The notes beneath the pieces are model-generated. The model was not told the origin of the DNA, searched no databases, and saw nothing but the letters and a program-made list of their open reading frames with translations. From Jonesiaceae bacterium BS-20 (GTDB taxonomy: Bacteria > Actinomycetota > Actinomycetes > Actinomycetales > Cellulomonadaceae): a stretch of DNA of 64,000 bases. This document shows, piece after piece, positions 53,086 through 62,235 of the stretch (position 1 is the first letter of the stretch; every line of letters begins with the position of its first letter). The stretch lies in contig CP146203.1 of NCBI GenBank assembly GCA_039995105.1, forward strand, positions 372,001 to 436,000. Direction: 5' to 3'. The translations under genes were made by a program, and so were the position numbers.

Positions 53086-54507
53086 CTAACTCTGGGACTC
53101 AGCTAGGGCTTGGGAAATCGCATCGCCTGCGGACTCTGCCTGCTCACGACGGACATCGACTACAAGGCCAGTGATGTTGGAAGCCAATACATCAAGAGCT
53201 GACTCAGCAACAATTTCTGCTGATAGCAGCGTACCGGGGGCTTCCTCGCCGAAAGCCTCGGAGCGCATCGGAGTTGCGGTGCGCTCAGGATTAATGACAT
53301 TGACCTTGATCGAGTCTTCGGACCATTCTTCCGACAGAGCTTGCGTGAGGTTTACTACTGCAGACTTGGTCGAAGAATACAGTGAGTAGTTCTCACGGCC
53401 TCGCGTGTATGAAGAAGACGTGAAATATAGCAGGTGCCCCTTTGACTTGGATAGGTAGGGGTGAGCTGCTTTCGCGACGTGAATTGGTGCTAGGAAGTTC
53501 ACTCCGACTGCCTCGGCGATAGTTTCTTCGGAAGTTGTCGCTAGCTTGCCAGTACGGAGCACCCCAGCGGTGAGCACTACCGCATCGATGGAGCCGAAGT
53601 CCTCGAAGGTCTCTTTGAAAGCCCTCGCAATTGCCTCAGGCTCTTCTACGTGTAGGCCGGTGGTCGAACGGCCATGTGTGACCACGTTGGCACCAGCGGC
53701 GCTAGCAAGACGGCTGATCTCTGCGCCGATCCCGTAGGAGCCACCAAGAACGATGATGGTTTTGCCCGCCAGGTGCGAATTGCGGTCTTCGACTGAGTCA
53801 AATTGGGAAGTAGTGCTGGAGGCTAATTGAAATAGCTTGTCAGCGATGAAAAGGTCCACAGGGTGAGTGACCTTCAGGTTCTGCTCAGATCCCAAAACTG
53901 TCTTGATTGGCACGTGTGGTAGGTACTTGAGAATCACTCCACAGTCATCAGTTGCAGCGAAATAAGGGTCATCCAGCGCTAGCGCGTATGCGGCTTTCAA
54001 GATTGTTGCCTTGAAAGCCTGTGGGGTCTGACCACGGCGTAGAAGAGCACGGTTAGGAATGCTCGTGATGATCTCATCAGCATCCACGGTCACGATAGTG
54101 TCCGATGATGGGATAACTACATCAACGGCGTCGTAGGTGTCCAGTGCCTCGACGCAGTCACGGATGATTCGTCCATCTACTAGTGGTCGAACCGCATCGT
54201 GTAGCACTACCTTCGATTCCTCGTCGCCGAGTGCTTCAAGAACGCGCCGAGTGGTCTCGTTTCGAGTACTACCACCTTCAAGAATGCGGGTTAGCTTGTC
54301 GTATTGGCTACCCAAAAGAGTAGCTACTTGCTCAGACCAGCCAGGGGTGATCATAACGATCAACTCGTCGATATCGGGGCTGCTATTGAATGCAGCCACG
54401 GTGTGCTCGAGGATGGTCTTTCCAGCGATCTTGACCATCTGCTTTGGGACGTTAAGTCCCAGCCTCGCTCCAACTCCGCCAGCGAGAATAACTCCAATGG
54501 TCCGCAC
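53086..54507 (-). CDS. Cytidylyltransferase-SDR fusion, CDP-ribitol synthesis (Bcs1-like)
   Basis: A 473-residue fusion. The N-terminal IspD/TarI-type domain has VILAGGVGARLGLNVPKQ, LHDAVRP and the C-terminal K-V-T-H-P-V-D. The C-terminal SDR domain has the nucleotide loop GGSYGIGAE and catalytic YSSTK. The pairing matches bifunctional ribulose-5-phosphate reductase/CDP-ribitol pyrophosphorylase (Haemophilus influenzae Bcs1 type). It would make CDP-ribitol for the TagF-like enzymes beside it. The GTG at 54507 has AAGGAA five bases upstream; an upstream TTG would be translated from within that site and is rejected. Confidence 0.88.
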   Translation of the reverse strand: MRTIGVILAGGVGARLGLNVPKQMVKIAGKTILEHTVAAFNSSPDIDELIVMITPGWSEQVATLLGSQYDKLTRILEGGSTRNETTRRVLEALGDEESKVVLHDAVRPLVDGRIIRDCVEALDTYDAVDVVIPSSDTIVTVDADEIITSIPNRALLRRGQTPQAFKATILKAAYALALDDPYFAATDDCGVILKYLPHVPIKTVLGSEQNLKVTHPVDLFIADKLFQLASSTTSQFDSVEDRNSHLAGKTIIVLGGSYGIGAEISRLASAAGANVVTHGRSTTGLHVEEPEAIARAFKETFEDFGSIDAVVLTAGVLRTGKLATTSEETIAEAVGVNFLAPIHVAKAAHPYLSKSKGHLLYFTSSSYTRGRENYSLYSSTKSAVVNLTQALSEEWSEDSIKVNVINPERTATPMRSEAFGEEAPGTLLSAEIVAESALDVLASNITGLVVDVRREQAESAGDAISQALAESQS

Positions 54508-54764
54508 GGAAGTTCCTTTCCTCAAAGATTATCGGCTAAATGTGCCACTATCAGGGTAGTCGACGAGCGAGATCAATACATGGATCTCTCGCCCATTTCT
54601 CTAGATCAGCGAGACGATAGGCATCGAACAAGAATATGGTTGATTTTTAGAAGTTTGTAGAACTAACATGATGTATGAGGGCTCTCGGTAGAACTAGGTA
54701 AAGCGATCTAGAAAACTCCAAAGTACCGGGACCCTAATCTATCTAACTATTTGATCCGCGCATC
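54508..54764. other. 257-base junction between polymer and defence genes
   Basis: This AT-rich gap separates the CDP-ribitol gene (left) from the end of the defence operon (right), both on the minus strand. It must contain the promoter of the former. I see no strong hairpin for terminating the operon, no direct repeat and no integrase remnant. Confidence 0.4.
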
Positions 54765-57164
54765 CTAAGCAATTTGCTCATTTGTGAGTTGTTCTTCAGG
54801 AGCATGGCTCAATGAAACTACATCGATTTCAGTAGCACCACCCTCTCGGCCAATGACCACTTGGCACAACGACTCACTTGGAGTAGTCGGAGCGAGTTCA
54901 AGGCTCAAATAATCAAACAGTTCCCGTTGATGAACAGCGATTACTATTTGTCGATTGTGGCTGTAAGCAAGCTCGCGGATTACGGCAGAAAAGTTGGAGA
55001 TGTGTATGTCGTCCATCGACTGAACAGGATCGTCAAAGATGAGCCAAGGAAGACCTGAAGGTGTGGAGAGATGGAGGGCGAGGAACAGCGAAAGCGCTGC
55101 GGTATTGGTATTTCCATAACTCAGTATCGCAGCCGGTGCACCGCGTACTTCGTCGTTGGGAAGTCTTGTCTCGAGAGTGACATTAATTGCTGTTTGGGCT
55201 TTGTTCTGTTTCTGGAACTGTGGAACGAACTTCTCAGTCGGAATGAACCGACTGAATAGATCCGACCACAAGGAGTTTAGGGAATCACTAAATACCTTAT
55301 TGATGAGTGCTGAACGTACTCTCTCAGCCGATTTTCTAATGTCATTTGCTGAGTCCTTTCGGGCTTTTGCAGCGCTCAAACGAAGGTCTAGCTCATCTAG
55401 TTGTACTTGGACAGAGTCTCTTTCAGCGCGCAACGATGAGGCCTTCTCGGATAACGATTGGGCAACTGAAAGTGCTTCTGTCAGCAACTTGATATTCTTC
55501 TTTCTCGCCGCTGCTTCTTGAATACGTTGTGTGACAATCTCCTGTAAGAGCTCGGCATCACGTGCAAGATCATTCTCCGTTTCGGGAACATTCAGTTCGC
55601 TCTGAATCTCCCGAAGCGAGCGACCAGTGATTTCTTTCCTTGCAGTATCGGAAGCAAATTGCTGGTGGCGTACTGTGCTTTCTTGTAAGCGTTGATAGAG
55701 TTTCTGCCCTTCTAGAATGGAAGACTGAAGCCCCGTCATCTCTTCAACGAGAGTAGCCCATGGCTTGTCTAAGTAGTCTTCTACTTCGGGCAGTGCCAAA
55801 ATCTGGGTGTTGACACCTTTGAGTCTTGTTTCTAACGTGTCGAGTTCATTGCGGGCTTGAAGGAGAGCCGTTTTGCCATTCGTAAGGAGGTTTAGTTTCC
55901 TTTGCACAAGTTCCAGGAGAGTCTCTGTCTTGTCTGGCTGTTCCTGATCGCAAACTGGACAGACATTATCGCTGATTAGCTTGATAGCGCCTTCAAGGAC
56001 TTCAGTGAGGTTTTCTTCATCCGGAGTTACTACAAGATCAGAAATGCGGGATCGGACAACAACGATGTTTGAATCGAGGGCAGCAACATCCTTGAGTAAT
56101 TTCCTTCGTTGATTATCAGCAGCTTTAAGTAGCTCGTTCTTTTCAATCTGGTTCCGGTGAGAAACCTCCAAACTGGCAACGAGTGATTTATACTCCTCGA
56201 AGAGTTGAATGGAAGCTATGGGAGCGAGACCAAAATACTCATTTCGAATCTCGTTCACTCTCTTGATAATCGCTAGACCAGTTGTGGATTCCCATTTCTC
56301 AAATCCTGCCTTTGTTTCAACAACTCCATCTGTTACGGAGTCAACGTCATTTGGAATTAACTGTCGAGTGGACTGGAGTTCAGACCTAATACCGGAAAGG
56401 CGGGAGTTAACGGATTCAAGGCGGCTTATAGAATTATCAATGTCACGAGAGTGGTTTTGCTCGTTTGCTGCAAATTCATACATCCGTTCAATTGATACAT
56501 CGTCGTCAGAACCGGAGAGGGACCTAATGTCTTGGAGAGTACTCGCAACTTGTCGTTGCTGCTCTTCGTATCTCAAGGTGAGCTCGGACCGTTGATCTGA
56601 CAGTTTCTCAGCCTTCTGCTCAGTGGGTTTCCAAGAACTGCTCAGAGCTTTTGTGCGGTTGATGTGCCCGGAGGTACGAAGACCTTCGATTAGGTTATCG
56701 AGATCCTCTAATCCGATGATTGATTTAACAAAACGGATTAGGGCCGTATCAACTTGCTTGCCGGTTGCTGTATATGTTTCCAACAGACGACCAAGGGCAG
56801 TTTGAGGTAAGAAACAGCGTTCAAGGAAATGGATACGTTCTTCAGCGGATAGTGCTGGCTTTCCAAGGATACGTGTTGGATCAAGCGTAAAATCTCCAGA
56901 TACCCTTCCCTTATCGGGGGATTCAATGGTCAATTTTACCTGTCCATGAGAATTACCCTCATGGAGTAGAACTTGAGGCAGATTGCCACCTTGTTCTTTT
57001 AGATAAGCAACATCCCCCGTACTCGCGAGTTCAAGGGCACTTAACAAGCTGGTCTTCCCTGCTCCATTTGGGCCATGGATTAGAACTACTTGAGAGTCCA
57101 GCGGAATATGCCAGGTGCCTTTAATGCTACGGAAATTTGTAACGGTGAGAGATTTAAGTTTCAT
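54765..57164 (-). CDS. SMC/Rad50-like ATPase of a Lamassu-type system (LmuB-like)
   Basis: A 799-residue ATPase: Walker A GPNGAGKT at residues 31-38, two long coiled-coil arms meeting at a zinc-hook-like C402-P-V-C405, a late signature region LSYGNTNTAAL, and Walker B WLIFDDP (D711-D712) followed by the D-loop SMDD. This is the architecture of Rad50/SMC-like subunits in Lamassu and ABC-three-component systems, where it is thought to sense foreign DNA and release the effector. GGAG stands nine bases before the ATG. It is the last gene of the operon, 19 bp after the small middle gene. Confidence 0.85.
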   Translation of the reverse strand: MKLKSLTVTNFRSIKGTWHIPLDSQVVLIHGPNGAGKTSLLSALELASTGDVAYLKEQGGNLPQVLLHEGNSHGQVKLTIESPDKGRVSGDFTLDPTRILGKPALSAEERIHFLERCFLPQTALGRLLETYTATGKQVDTALIRFVKSIIGLEDLDNLIEGLRTSGHINRTKALSSSWKPTEQKAEKLSDQRSELTLRYEEQQRQVASTLQDIRSLSGSDDDVSIERMYEFAANEQNHSRDIDNSISRLESVNSRLSGIRSELQSTRQLIPNDVDSVTDGVVETKAGFEKWESTTGLAIIKRVNEIRNEYFGLAPIASIQLFEEYKSLVASLEVSHRNQIEKNELLKAADNQRRKLLKDVAALDSNIVVVRSRISDLVVTPDEENLTEVLEGAIKLISDNVCPVCDQEQPDKTETLLELVQRKLNLLTNGKTALLQARNELDTLETRLKGVNTQILALPEVEDYLDKPWATLVEEMTGLQSSILEGQKLYQRLQESTVRHQQFASDTARKEITGRSLREIQSELNVPETENDLARDAELLQEIVTQRIQEAAARKKNIKLLTEALSVAQSLSEKASSLRAERDSVQVQLDELDLRLSAAKARKDSANDIRKSAERVRSALINKVFSDSLNSLWSDLFSRFIPTEKFVPQFQKQNKAQTAINVTLETRLPNDEVRGAPAAILSYGNTNTAALSLFLALHLSTPSGLPWLIFDDPVQSMDDIHISNFSAVIRELAYSHNRQIVIAVHQRELFDYLSLELAPTTPSESLCQVVIGREGGATEIDVVSLSHAPEEQLTNEQIA

Positions 57165-57183
57165 AGTCTTAGGCTCCAGAACT

Positions 57184-57738
57184 CTAATTGGTTAGCGCAG
57201 AGTCAATCCAGTCTTTGTACTCTAGTTCAACCTTGCTTGAACCTTTGCGTGAGGAATCCAGAAATAAACGAAGAATCTCTGGTGCGCCACCCAAATACTG
57301 CTTTTTGATCTGATCAATTCCATTTGAGAATTCGGTGGAACTTGCGGGAATCTCCAATGGTAGTAAGGGAGAAACTAGTTTTCGTGCTTGGGAGAGTTCG
57401 TCTACGGACAGAACTCTAGTGATGTTTTGGAATTTCTGAATGACTGACTGTTTTGGTGATTCTCCGCAAAATACTACAGAGATCGTCCGCCTGGATTGAA
57501 CGCTGTCAAGAGCGCGAACCAATCGTTGAATTAACCAAAATTGCTTGAGGGAATCCTCAGAAGACCTAGGGCTTTCTAATAGCACAACTAGATCTACTCT
57601 ATTCTTAGGACCGACGTAGACATGCTCGATATCAAGAGGAATTTCACCGATTACAAGCGGCCTGCCAACGAGATAGAACTTGGAACTCAATAGGATTTCC
57701 GAGACTCGAGAAAGTAATTGTGAATCTGTGTTACTCAT
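57184..57738 (-). CDS. Small middle protein of the Lamassu-type operon (LmuC-like position)
   Basis: A 184-residue protein of no recognised family. The N-terminal half is beta-rich with NRVDLVVLLE at about 46-55, then a long helix FWLIQRLVRALDSVQSRR and a strand SVVFCGESP. The C-terminal half is helical (EILRLFLD). By length and position between effector and SMC genes it corresponds to LmuC/DdmB, the ABC-3C middle component. The VDLVVLLE strand also recalls the core of nuclease-like folds, but no catalytic motif is complete. Its ATG overlaps the SIR2 gene stop by four bases, indicating coupled translation. Confidence 0.7.
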   Translation of the reverse strand: MSNTDSQLLSRVSEILLSSKFYLVGRPLVIGEIPLDIEHVYVGPKNRVDLVVLLESPRSSEDSLKQFWLIQRLVRALDSVQSRRTISVVFCGESPKQSVIQKFQNITRVLSVDELSQARKLVSPLLPLEIPASSTEFSNGIDQIKKQYLGGAPEILRLFLDSSRKGSSKVELEYKDWIDSALTN

Positions 57739-59390
57739 AGTCCTATTCCAATCTGAAGTCTCGAAGCGATCTCTTCTACGTCTGAAGCAGAATCAGTCAG
57801 CATGTCCCAACTGACCTCAGCCCGCGTACGTGGTCCTCGTCCACTCCCAAGTCGGCTTGCCGGACCTCTGGTCTGGGCCTTGGGCTGTTCGTCGAGATAG
57901 AGCAAGGCCATTCGATCATTTTCTTGTTCCCATACAGGAGAAGCAAGTACCTTGTCGGCTTCCCTCGTACCTTTCACAATTGAAATCATCACTGGCTTGG
58001 CGCCGGATTGCTCCAATTGGAGAGTGCCGGGCCTCGCTGAATTGTTGAGTCTAATTTTCCAAAGATGCACGGTCTCTCCCCAACCTAGAAGGCCCAGAGA
58101 TGTGGCGAAGAGATCAGTGCTAAGTGCCTCGACTTGGGCGTTCAATCTGATTGAATCTCGTGGTCCGGGGTACAAAGCATGATACGTATCTTTAGGGCTC
58201 AGCCCTTGGAATTCGCGAAGTAGGTTTGAGTAGGGACCTACGAGAATCTGAACTAGTTTATTCGGATCGTTTGCAATGGCGGCTACCAAGAGATCTGCGA
58301 GTTGTTTGAGGCCGTGTTTTATCGCTGCCTTGCTGGAATTAGGCAGGGCGCTAAAGATATCAGCAAGGGCGTAGTACTTTCGTAACAACACTTCTATGAT
58401 GAGCGCTGAAAGCAGCTTTGCTGGATAGGCCCCCGTAACGGATCGCTGTTCGATGGAAAATTCTTGATCTGCGTATTCAACGTATGCATTCGTAAGTACG
58501 TCCCTTTGGGAATCTTTCAAGGACTCTTCCGCGAAGATAAACGCAGGAGATTGTGATTCCCATCTCCAAGGTGAGTGTTCGAGTGCTCTAGATAGGGTCG
58601 CCAGTAGATTACTATCTTGTACAGAAAGACCTAGAAAAAGAGATTTTTTCTCTCTTGCCTGAGTCATCAAAGTATCCTGGATATGTGCAGAACCAAGTAG
58701 GCCAAAACTCCCTATTTGGGCGTTCGCATAAATCATCTTCGAGCGGTATGTGTCAGGATCCTCCACCGCGAGCTCAGCGCAGCCGTGAAATTTGATAATG
58801 CGGGTACTGTCAGCTCGACGAACTCTTGTATCTTCTATATTTACGTAGACGGAGACCAAATCCCTGCTACCTGTAATCTCGTCAACGGCACGTTCGATGA
58901 GTGGGTCCCAATTGCCAGATGCAATTTCCTTGACCACCTCTTCCGCAATTAGGATTGCGACAAGTTTATGGTCGACTCCGGGAAGTATTGACGGATCAGC
59001 GTACGTTCGATGGATCTGAGCGCCCTCAAAAGCTATGTAGTCTTGACTTTTCCCTCGGACTCGCCTGCCCAGTATGTCGCTATAGCTATTTCGAAGCGTT
59101 TCTGTTTTGCTTGGTTTCCAAGCTTTAGGGTCATCCAGGAAAATTGCAGATTCCCCGGGGAGATATTGATCGAGTAAATCGATCAGACATTGCCGGTGTT
59201 CTGCTTCATCTGGGCCCTTCATTGCTCGTTCTTGAAGGAACTCCAGAACTTTTTCAATGAGTTTGACTACATCAGGGACTTGGTCTCTAGAAATACCTGA
59301 GCCAAGCCACACGAGTTGCCTTCCATCAGCAAGATCATCCGCAAGTGATTGGAACTCGCTCCTAACGCGTTTAAGGGTAGTTCTAACCAA
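57735..59390 (-). CDS. SIR2-domain effector of a Lamassu-type system (LmuA-like)
   Basis: A 551-residue protein with an N-terminal SIR2-like NAD-binding domain: WLGSGIS at residues 28-34, N160-W-D-P-L-I-E, KFHG with H202, and FLGLSVQDSN at 252-261. The catalytic N and H of NADases in this fold appear intact. The C-terminal about 250 residues have no recognised domain and may bind the SMC complex. In related systems SIR2 effectors deplete NAD+ on phage infection. It starts at TTG 59390, with GGAGG just upstream; no nearby ATG gives a complete SIR2 domain. It is the first gene of the operon. Confidence 0.85.
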   Translation of the reverse strand: MVRTTLKRVRSEFQSLADDLADGRQLVWLGSGISRDQVPDVVKLIEKVLEFLQERAMKGPDEAEHRQCLIDLLDQYLPGESAIFLDDPKAWKPSKTETLRNSYSDILGRRVRGKSQDYIAFEGAQIHRTYADPSILPGVDHKLVAILIAEEVVKEIASGNWDPLIERAVDEITGSRDLVSVYVNIEDTRVRRADSTRIIKFHGCAELAVEDPDTYRSKMIYANAQIGSFGLLGSAHIQDTLMTQAREKKSLFLGLSVQDSNLLATLSRALEHSPWRWESQSPAFIFAEESLKDSQRDVLTNAYVEYADQEFSIEQRSVTGAYPAKLLSALIIEVLLRKYYALADIFSALPNSSKAAIKHGLKQLADLLVAAIANDPNKLVQILVGPYSNLLREFQGLSPKDTYHALYPGPRDSIRLNAQVEALSTDLFATSLGLLGWGETVHLWKIRLNNSARPGTLQLEQSGAKPVMISIVKGTREADKVLASPVWEQENDRMALLYLDEQPKAQTRGPASRLGSGRGPRTRAEVSWDMLTDSASDVEEIASRLQIGIGL

Positions 59391-59757
59391 TGCCCCTCCA
59401 AAGTGGAATTGAACTCGTAACTGATAGAAAGGACGTTTAGTCCAGACGCTTGTTCACTATCTTTACACTTAGTGCTGGGTGAGTTAAGCAGACATCCCGA
59501 GGGTTAGTAATGAATTAGTAAAATGCTTCTCGAAACTTGGAATCAACCATTGGGTGTTTAAAGCAGATGAAAGGCTAGTGGAGCGGCGCCGTGCTGTAAC
59601 TTGAGAAAATCGCATTTGCATTGAGGGTTCAGTTGAGAGTTCCTAGTCCGGGATACACTGAGTGGAGATGAACTGGGAAAACGGTAGCCCCTAAGAAGTA
59701 GTAAGGGGGCAGATGGTAAATCATCTGCCCCCTTAGTTCATATGTTGTTTTGACGAT
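59391..59757. promoter_or_regulatory. Upstream region of the defence operon
   Basis: The 367-base AT-rich gap carries the operon promoter near its left end and the terminator of the SpoIID-domain gene at 59702-59735. No ORF, repeat pair or regulator gene is seen, so control of the operon may be constitutive. Confidence 0.5.
59702..59735 (-). terminator. Terminator of the SpoIID-domain gene
   Basis: Perfect 14-base arms (59702-59715 and 59722-59735) with a six-base loop. The following minus-strand sequence is moderately T-rich (CTTACTACTTCTTAG). Confidence 0.85.
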
Positions 59758-62235
59758 CTAGTTTGCAGTGATCTTAGTGACCCAGCTGCCTGGCAGTGAG
59801 CTTGAAGATGACGAGGTGGCGATCTTGTTGTTCTTGCCCTTGACGGCGGTGCGCCACTGGTCGGCCTTCAAGGTCCGGGTTTGCTTCTGTCCGGTTGAAG
59901 AGGTTGCGGTGAGGGTCTTGAGCTGGCCACTTGAGTAAGAGGCTGTGATCTCGATCTTGGCAACGTTGTTTAGGGTTGGGAACAGAGCCTTGGCTTGAGC
60001 CTGGGACACGGTGTGGACCCACTGGCCGGGGCTGCCCGGTGCGTTCAGGGAGTACGGGTCATTGACGGAACGTAGGTAGTCAATCTTGGATGACCAAACG
60101 TCCTCACTGTTGGAAGTCTTACCACCGGAGTATGAGTAGTAATAGGTTGTGACAGGCTTGCCACCCTTTTGCAGAACTTGGGCGTTGGTGCCGCTGGTTA
60201 CTGTGGCATCGACTGCGGCCTTCCAGATCTTGCCTGCGGAACCGTTTGAGCCTTCGCCTTCCTTCTTCCAACCGGTGAAGTTCTGGTCACGGACGTCATC
60301 AACAACGTTGCAGTCACACTTGGTGTTCACCTTCGGGCGGGACATGGCATATGTGCGGGCGGTGACGGCTTGGGCTTGCAGAGCTGCAGCACCGCCGTTG
60401 TTACCCCAACCGGATGGAACCTCAGCAATACCGTAAAGGTACTCGGTGTTGAGCTTGAGCTCGTTGACCACGTTGAGCTTGCCACCAATAGCGGAGACAG
60501 CCATGCGTCCGTGACGGTAGGTGCCCTGAGCTCCGGCAATCTGGGTGACCGCCTGTGGGCCGTTGGCCTCGTAACGCGACGTTCCTGACCAAACCAAGTG
60601 AATCTTGGGTTGGGTGGTCTCCGTGACCTTCTTGCCGGAGGCATCGAGGACCGTTGCCTTGACGGAAGTGCCAGAAACGGCCAAGGTCACCGTGTGGTTG
60701 GCAGGTAGTCCAGTTGCGTTGGCGATGTTCTGTGCGTTTGCGTTCTGAACGGAGAACTTGGCAGTTGGGACCGCAGACCGGTTCTGGATCGAGAACGTGG
60801 AAGACGTGCGGGAGTCTGCGTACCCATTGAAACTGTATGGTTCTGGGCCAAGGATCTGGACACGGATGTATTCGCTGGTTGCTGCGTTAGCTACCGTGCT
60901 GCCGGCGTAGTAGTGGCCAAGGATCTGCGAGGCAGACTTACCTTCGCGGGCCATTTGGTAAGCGCCGTATTGTGGCATCCCGACACCGTGACCAAAGCCT
61001 GCACCACTGAAAGCGAAGCTCTTAGGGACGTCGCCGGTGCTTGGCGGCGGCGTAGGAGGAGTAAATGGTGCATGCAGGGAAAGATACTGCTCAGCTACCC
61101 AACCCTTGGTGTAACCCTTTTCAGAAGCACCCTTAGGGAACTCGATGAGACGCCAAGTGTGGCTACCAGCCTTCACGCGGTTTGCAGCTATGTCCGTGTA
61201 AGTAACCTTGGTGGCGTGCCGCAGCTTATCCACAATGGCGCCGTTGGCTGTGGACCGCACGTTAAGGTTCACGCTCGAAGAGTCTACGTAGTACGTGATC
61301 TGCTTGGGGGCTGGTGGGGGAGTTGGCTTCTCTGGAGGAGGTGTTGGCTTAGTAGGTGGTTTGGGGTTTGTGCTCGAAAGGTATTGCTCGGCGACCCAAC
61401 CCTTGGTGTTTCCCTTTTCAGCATCACCCTTAGCAAAGGTAATAAGCCGCCAGGTATGGCTTCCGGCCTTCACTCGGTTGGCCGGGATATTTACAAAACT
61501 GATCTTGGTGCCGTGGGCAAGTTTATCTACTTGGGATCCATTGGCTGTCTTGCGGACGTTGAGCTTGGTCCCCGAGGAGTTCACATACATTGTGGTTGCC
61601 GCAGGAGGAACCGGTGGCTTTGGCTTATTAGTGGCTTTGGGATCGGTAGTGCTCAAGTAATCTTCAGCGACCCAACCGGTGGTGTTGCCCTTGTCCGATG
61701 CTGACTTAGCAAAAGTAATCTTGCGCCACGTGTAGTTGCCAGCCTTGACGCGGTTAGCAGGGCTGTTCACAAAACTGATCTTGGCACCGTGAGCGAGCTT
61801 GTCGACCGGGGTACCGTTCGCTGTTTTGCGGACGTTGAGCTTGGTCCCCGAGGAGTTCACATACATGGTTGTGGCTTGCGGCGTAGCGGGTGGCTTGGCC
61901 GCGCCGGGTTTGGTCTTACCCAAGTAATTCTCGGCTACCCAACCGGAGGTGCGGCCTTTTTCAGAGTCCCCTTTAGCAAAGGTGACTAGGCGCCAAGTGT
62001 AGTTCCCGGCTTTAACCCGGTTCTTTGCAGCGTCGTTGTGCGTGACCTTGGTGCCGTGGGCAATCTTGTCTACCACGGTGCCGTTAGCCGTTGAACGCAC
62101 GTTGAGCTTCACACTGGACGAATTGACGTAGTAAGTCACGTTCGCAGCTTGAGCAGGGGTAGGCGCGATGGCGACAATCCCTGTGGCAAGTAGTGCGAGG
62201 GTGCAAACTAATCCAAGAACTCTAAAAAAACGCAT
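59758..62235 (-). CDS. Secreted SpoIID/LytB-domain protein with four SH3-like repeats
   Basis: An 825-residue exported protein. The signal peptide is at about 1-30 (cleavage after TPAQA). Four SH3b-like modules of about 75-85 residues (about 30-400) are separated by Pro/Lys linkers. A C-terminal SpoIID/LytB domain begins at FSGAGFGHGVGMPQYGAY and contains ALQAQAVTARTYA. SpoIID proteins are lytic transglycosylases that act on denuded glycan strands; SH3b modules bind peptidoglycan. In a non-sporulating organism it is probably a cell-wall remodelling enzyme. The ATG at 62235 is chosen because it places a signal peptide first; the frame is open to 62520. Confidence 0.9.
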   Translation of the reverse strand: MRFFRVLGLVCTLALLATGIVAIAPTPAQAANVTYYVNSSSVKLNVRSTANGTVVDKIAHGTKVTHNDAAKNRVKAGNYTWRLVTFAKGDSEKGRTSGWVAENYLGKTKPGAAKPPATPQATTMYVNSSGTKLNVRKTANGTPVDKLAHGAKISFVNSPANRVKAGNYTWRKITFAKSASDKGNTTGWVAEDYLSTTDPKATNKPKPPVPPAATTMYVNSSGTKLNVRKTANGSQVDKLAHGTKISFVNIPANRVKAGSHTWRLITFAKGDAEKGNTKGWVAEQYLSSTNPKPPTKPTPPPEKPTPPPAPKQITYYVDSSSVNLNVRSTANGAIVDKLRHATKVTYTDIAANRVKAGSHTWRLIEFPKGASEKGYTKGWVAEQYLSLHAPFTPPTPPPSTGDVPKSFAFSGAGFGHGVGMPQYGAYQMAREGKSASQILGHYYAGSTVANAATSEYIRVQILGPEPYSFNGYADSRTSSTFSIQNRSAVPTAKFSVQNANAQNIANATGLPANHTVTLAVSGTSVKATVLDASGKKVTETTQPKIHLVWSGTSRYEANGPQAVTQIAGAQGTYRHGRMAVSAIGGKLNVVNELKLNTEYLYGIAEVPSGWGNNGGAAALQAQAVTARTYAMSRPKVNTKCDCNVVDDVRDQNFTGWKKEGEGSNGSAGKIWKAAVDATVTSGTNAQVLQKGGKPVTTYYYSYSGGKTSNSEDVWSSKIDYLRSVNDPYSLNAPGSPGQWVHTVSQAQAKALFPTLNNVAKIEITASYSSGQLKTLTATSSTGQKQTRTLKADQWRTAVKGKNNKIATSSSSSSLPGSWVTKITAN
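61075..62145 (-). repeat. Four tandem SH3b-coding repeats
   Basis: Four similar units encode modules that begin near Y-V-N-S-S and LNVR and end in GWVAE-x-YL. Units two and three are closest to each other (TKLNVRKTANG in both). Units one and four share the STANG variant. Spacers encode Pro-rich linkers of different length. The pattern implies duplication of an inner pair. Confidence 0.9.

Noticed and set aside
38487-59502. The short sequence CCCGAGGGTT occurs upstream of both the Abi gene (about 38490) and the defence operon (about 59493).
   Set aside because: A 10-12-base repeat is expected by chance many times in 64 kb, and the flanks and distances to the genes differ.
61075-62145. Periodic repeats considered as a CRISPR array.
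   Set aside because: The repeat units are about 230 bases, in frame, and encode SH3b modules.
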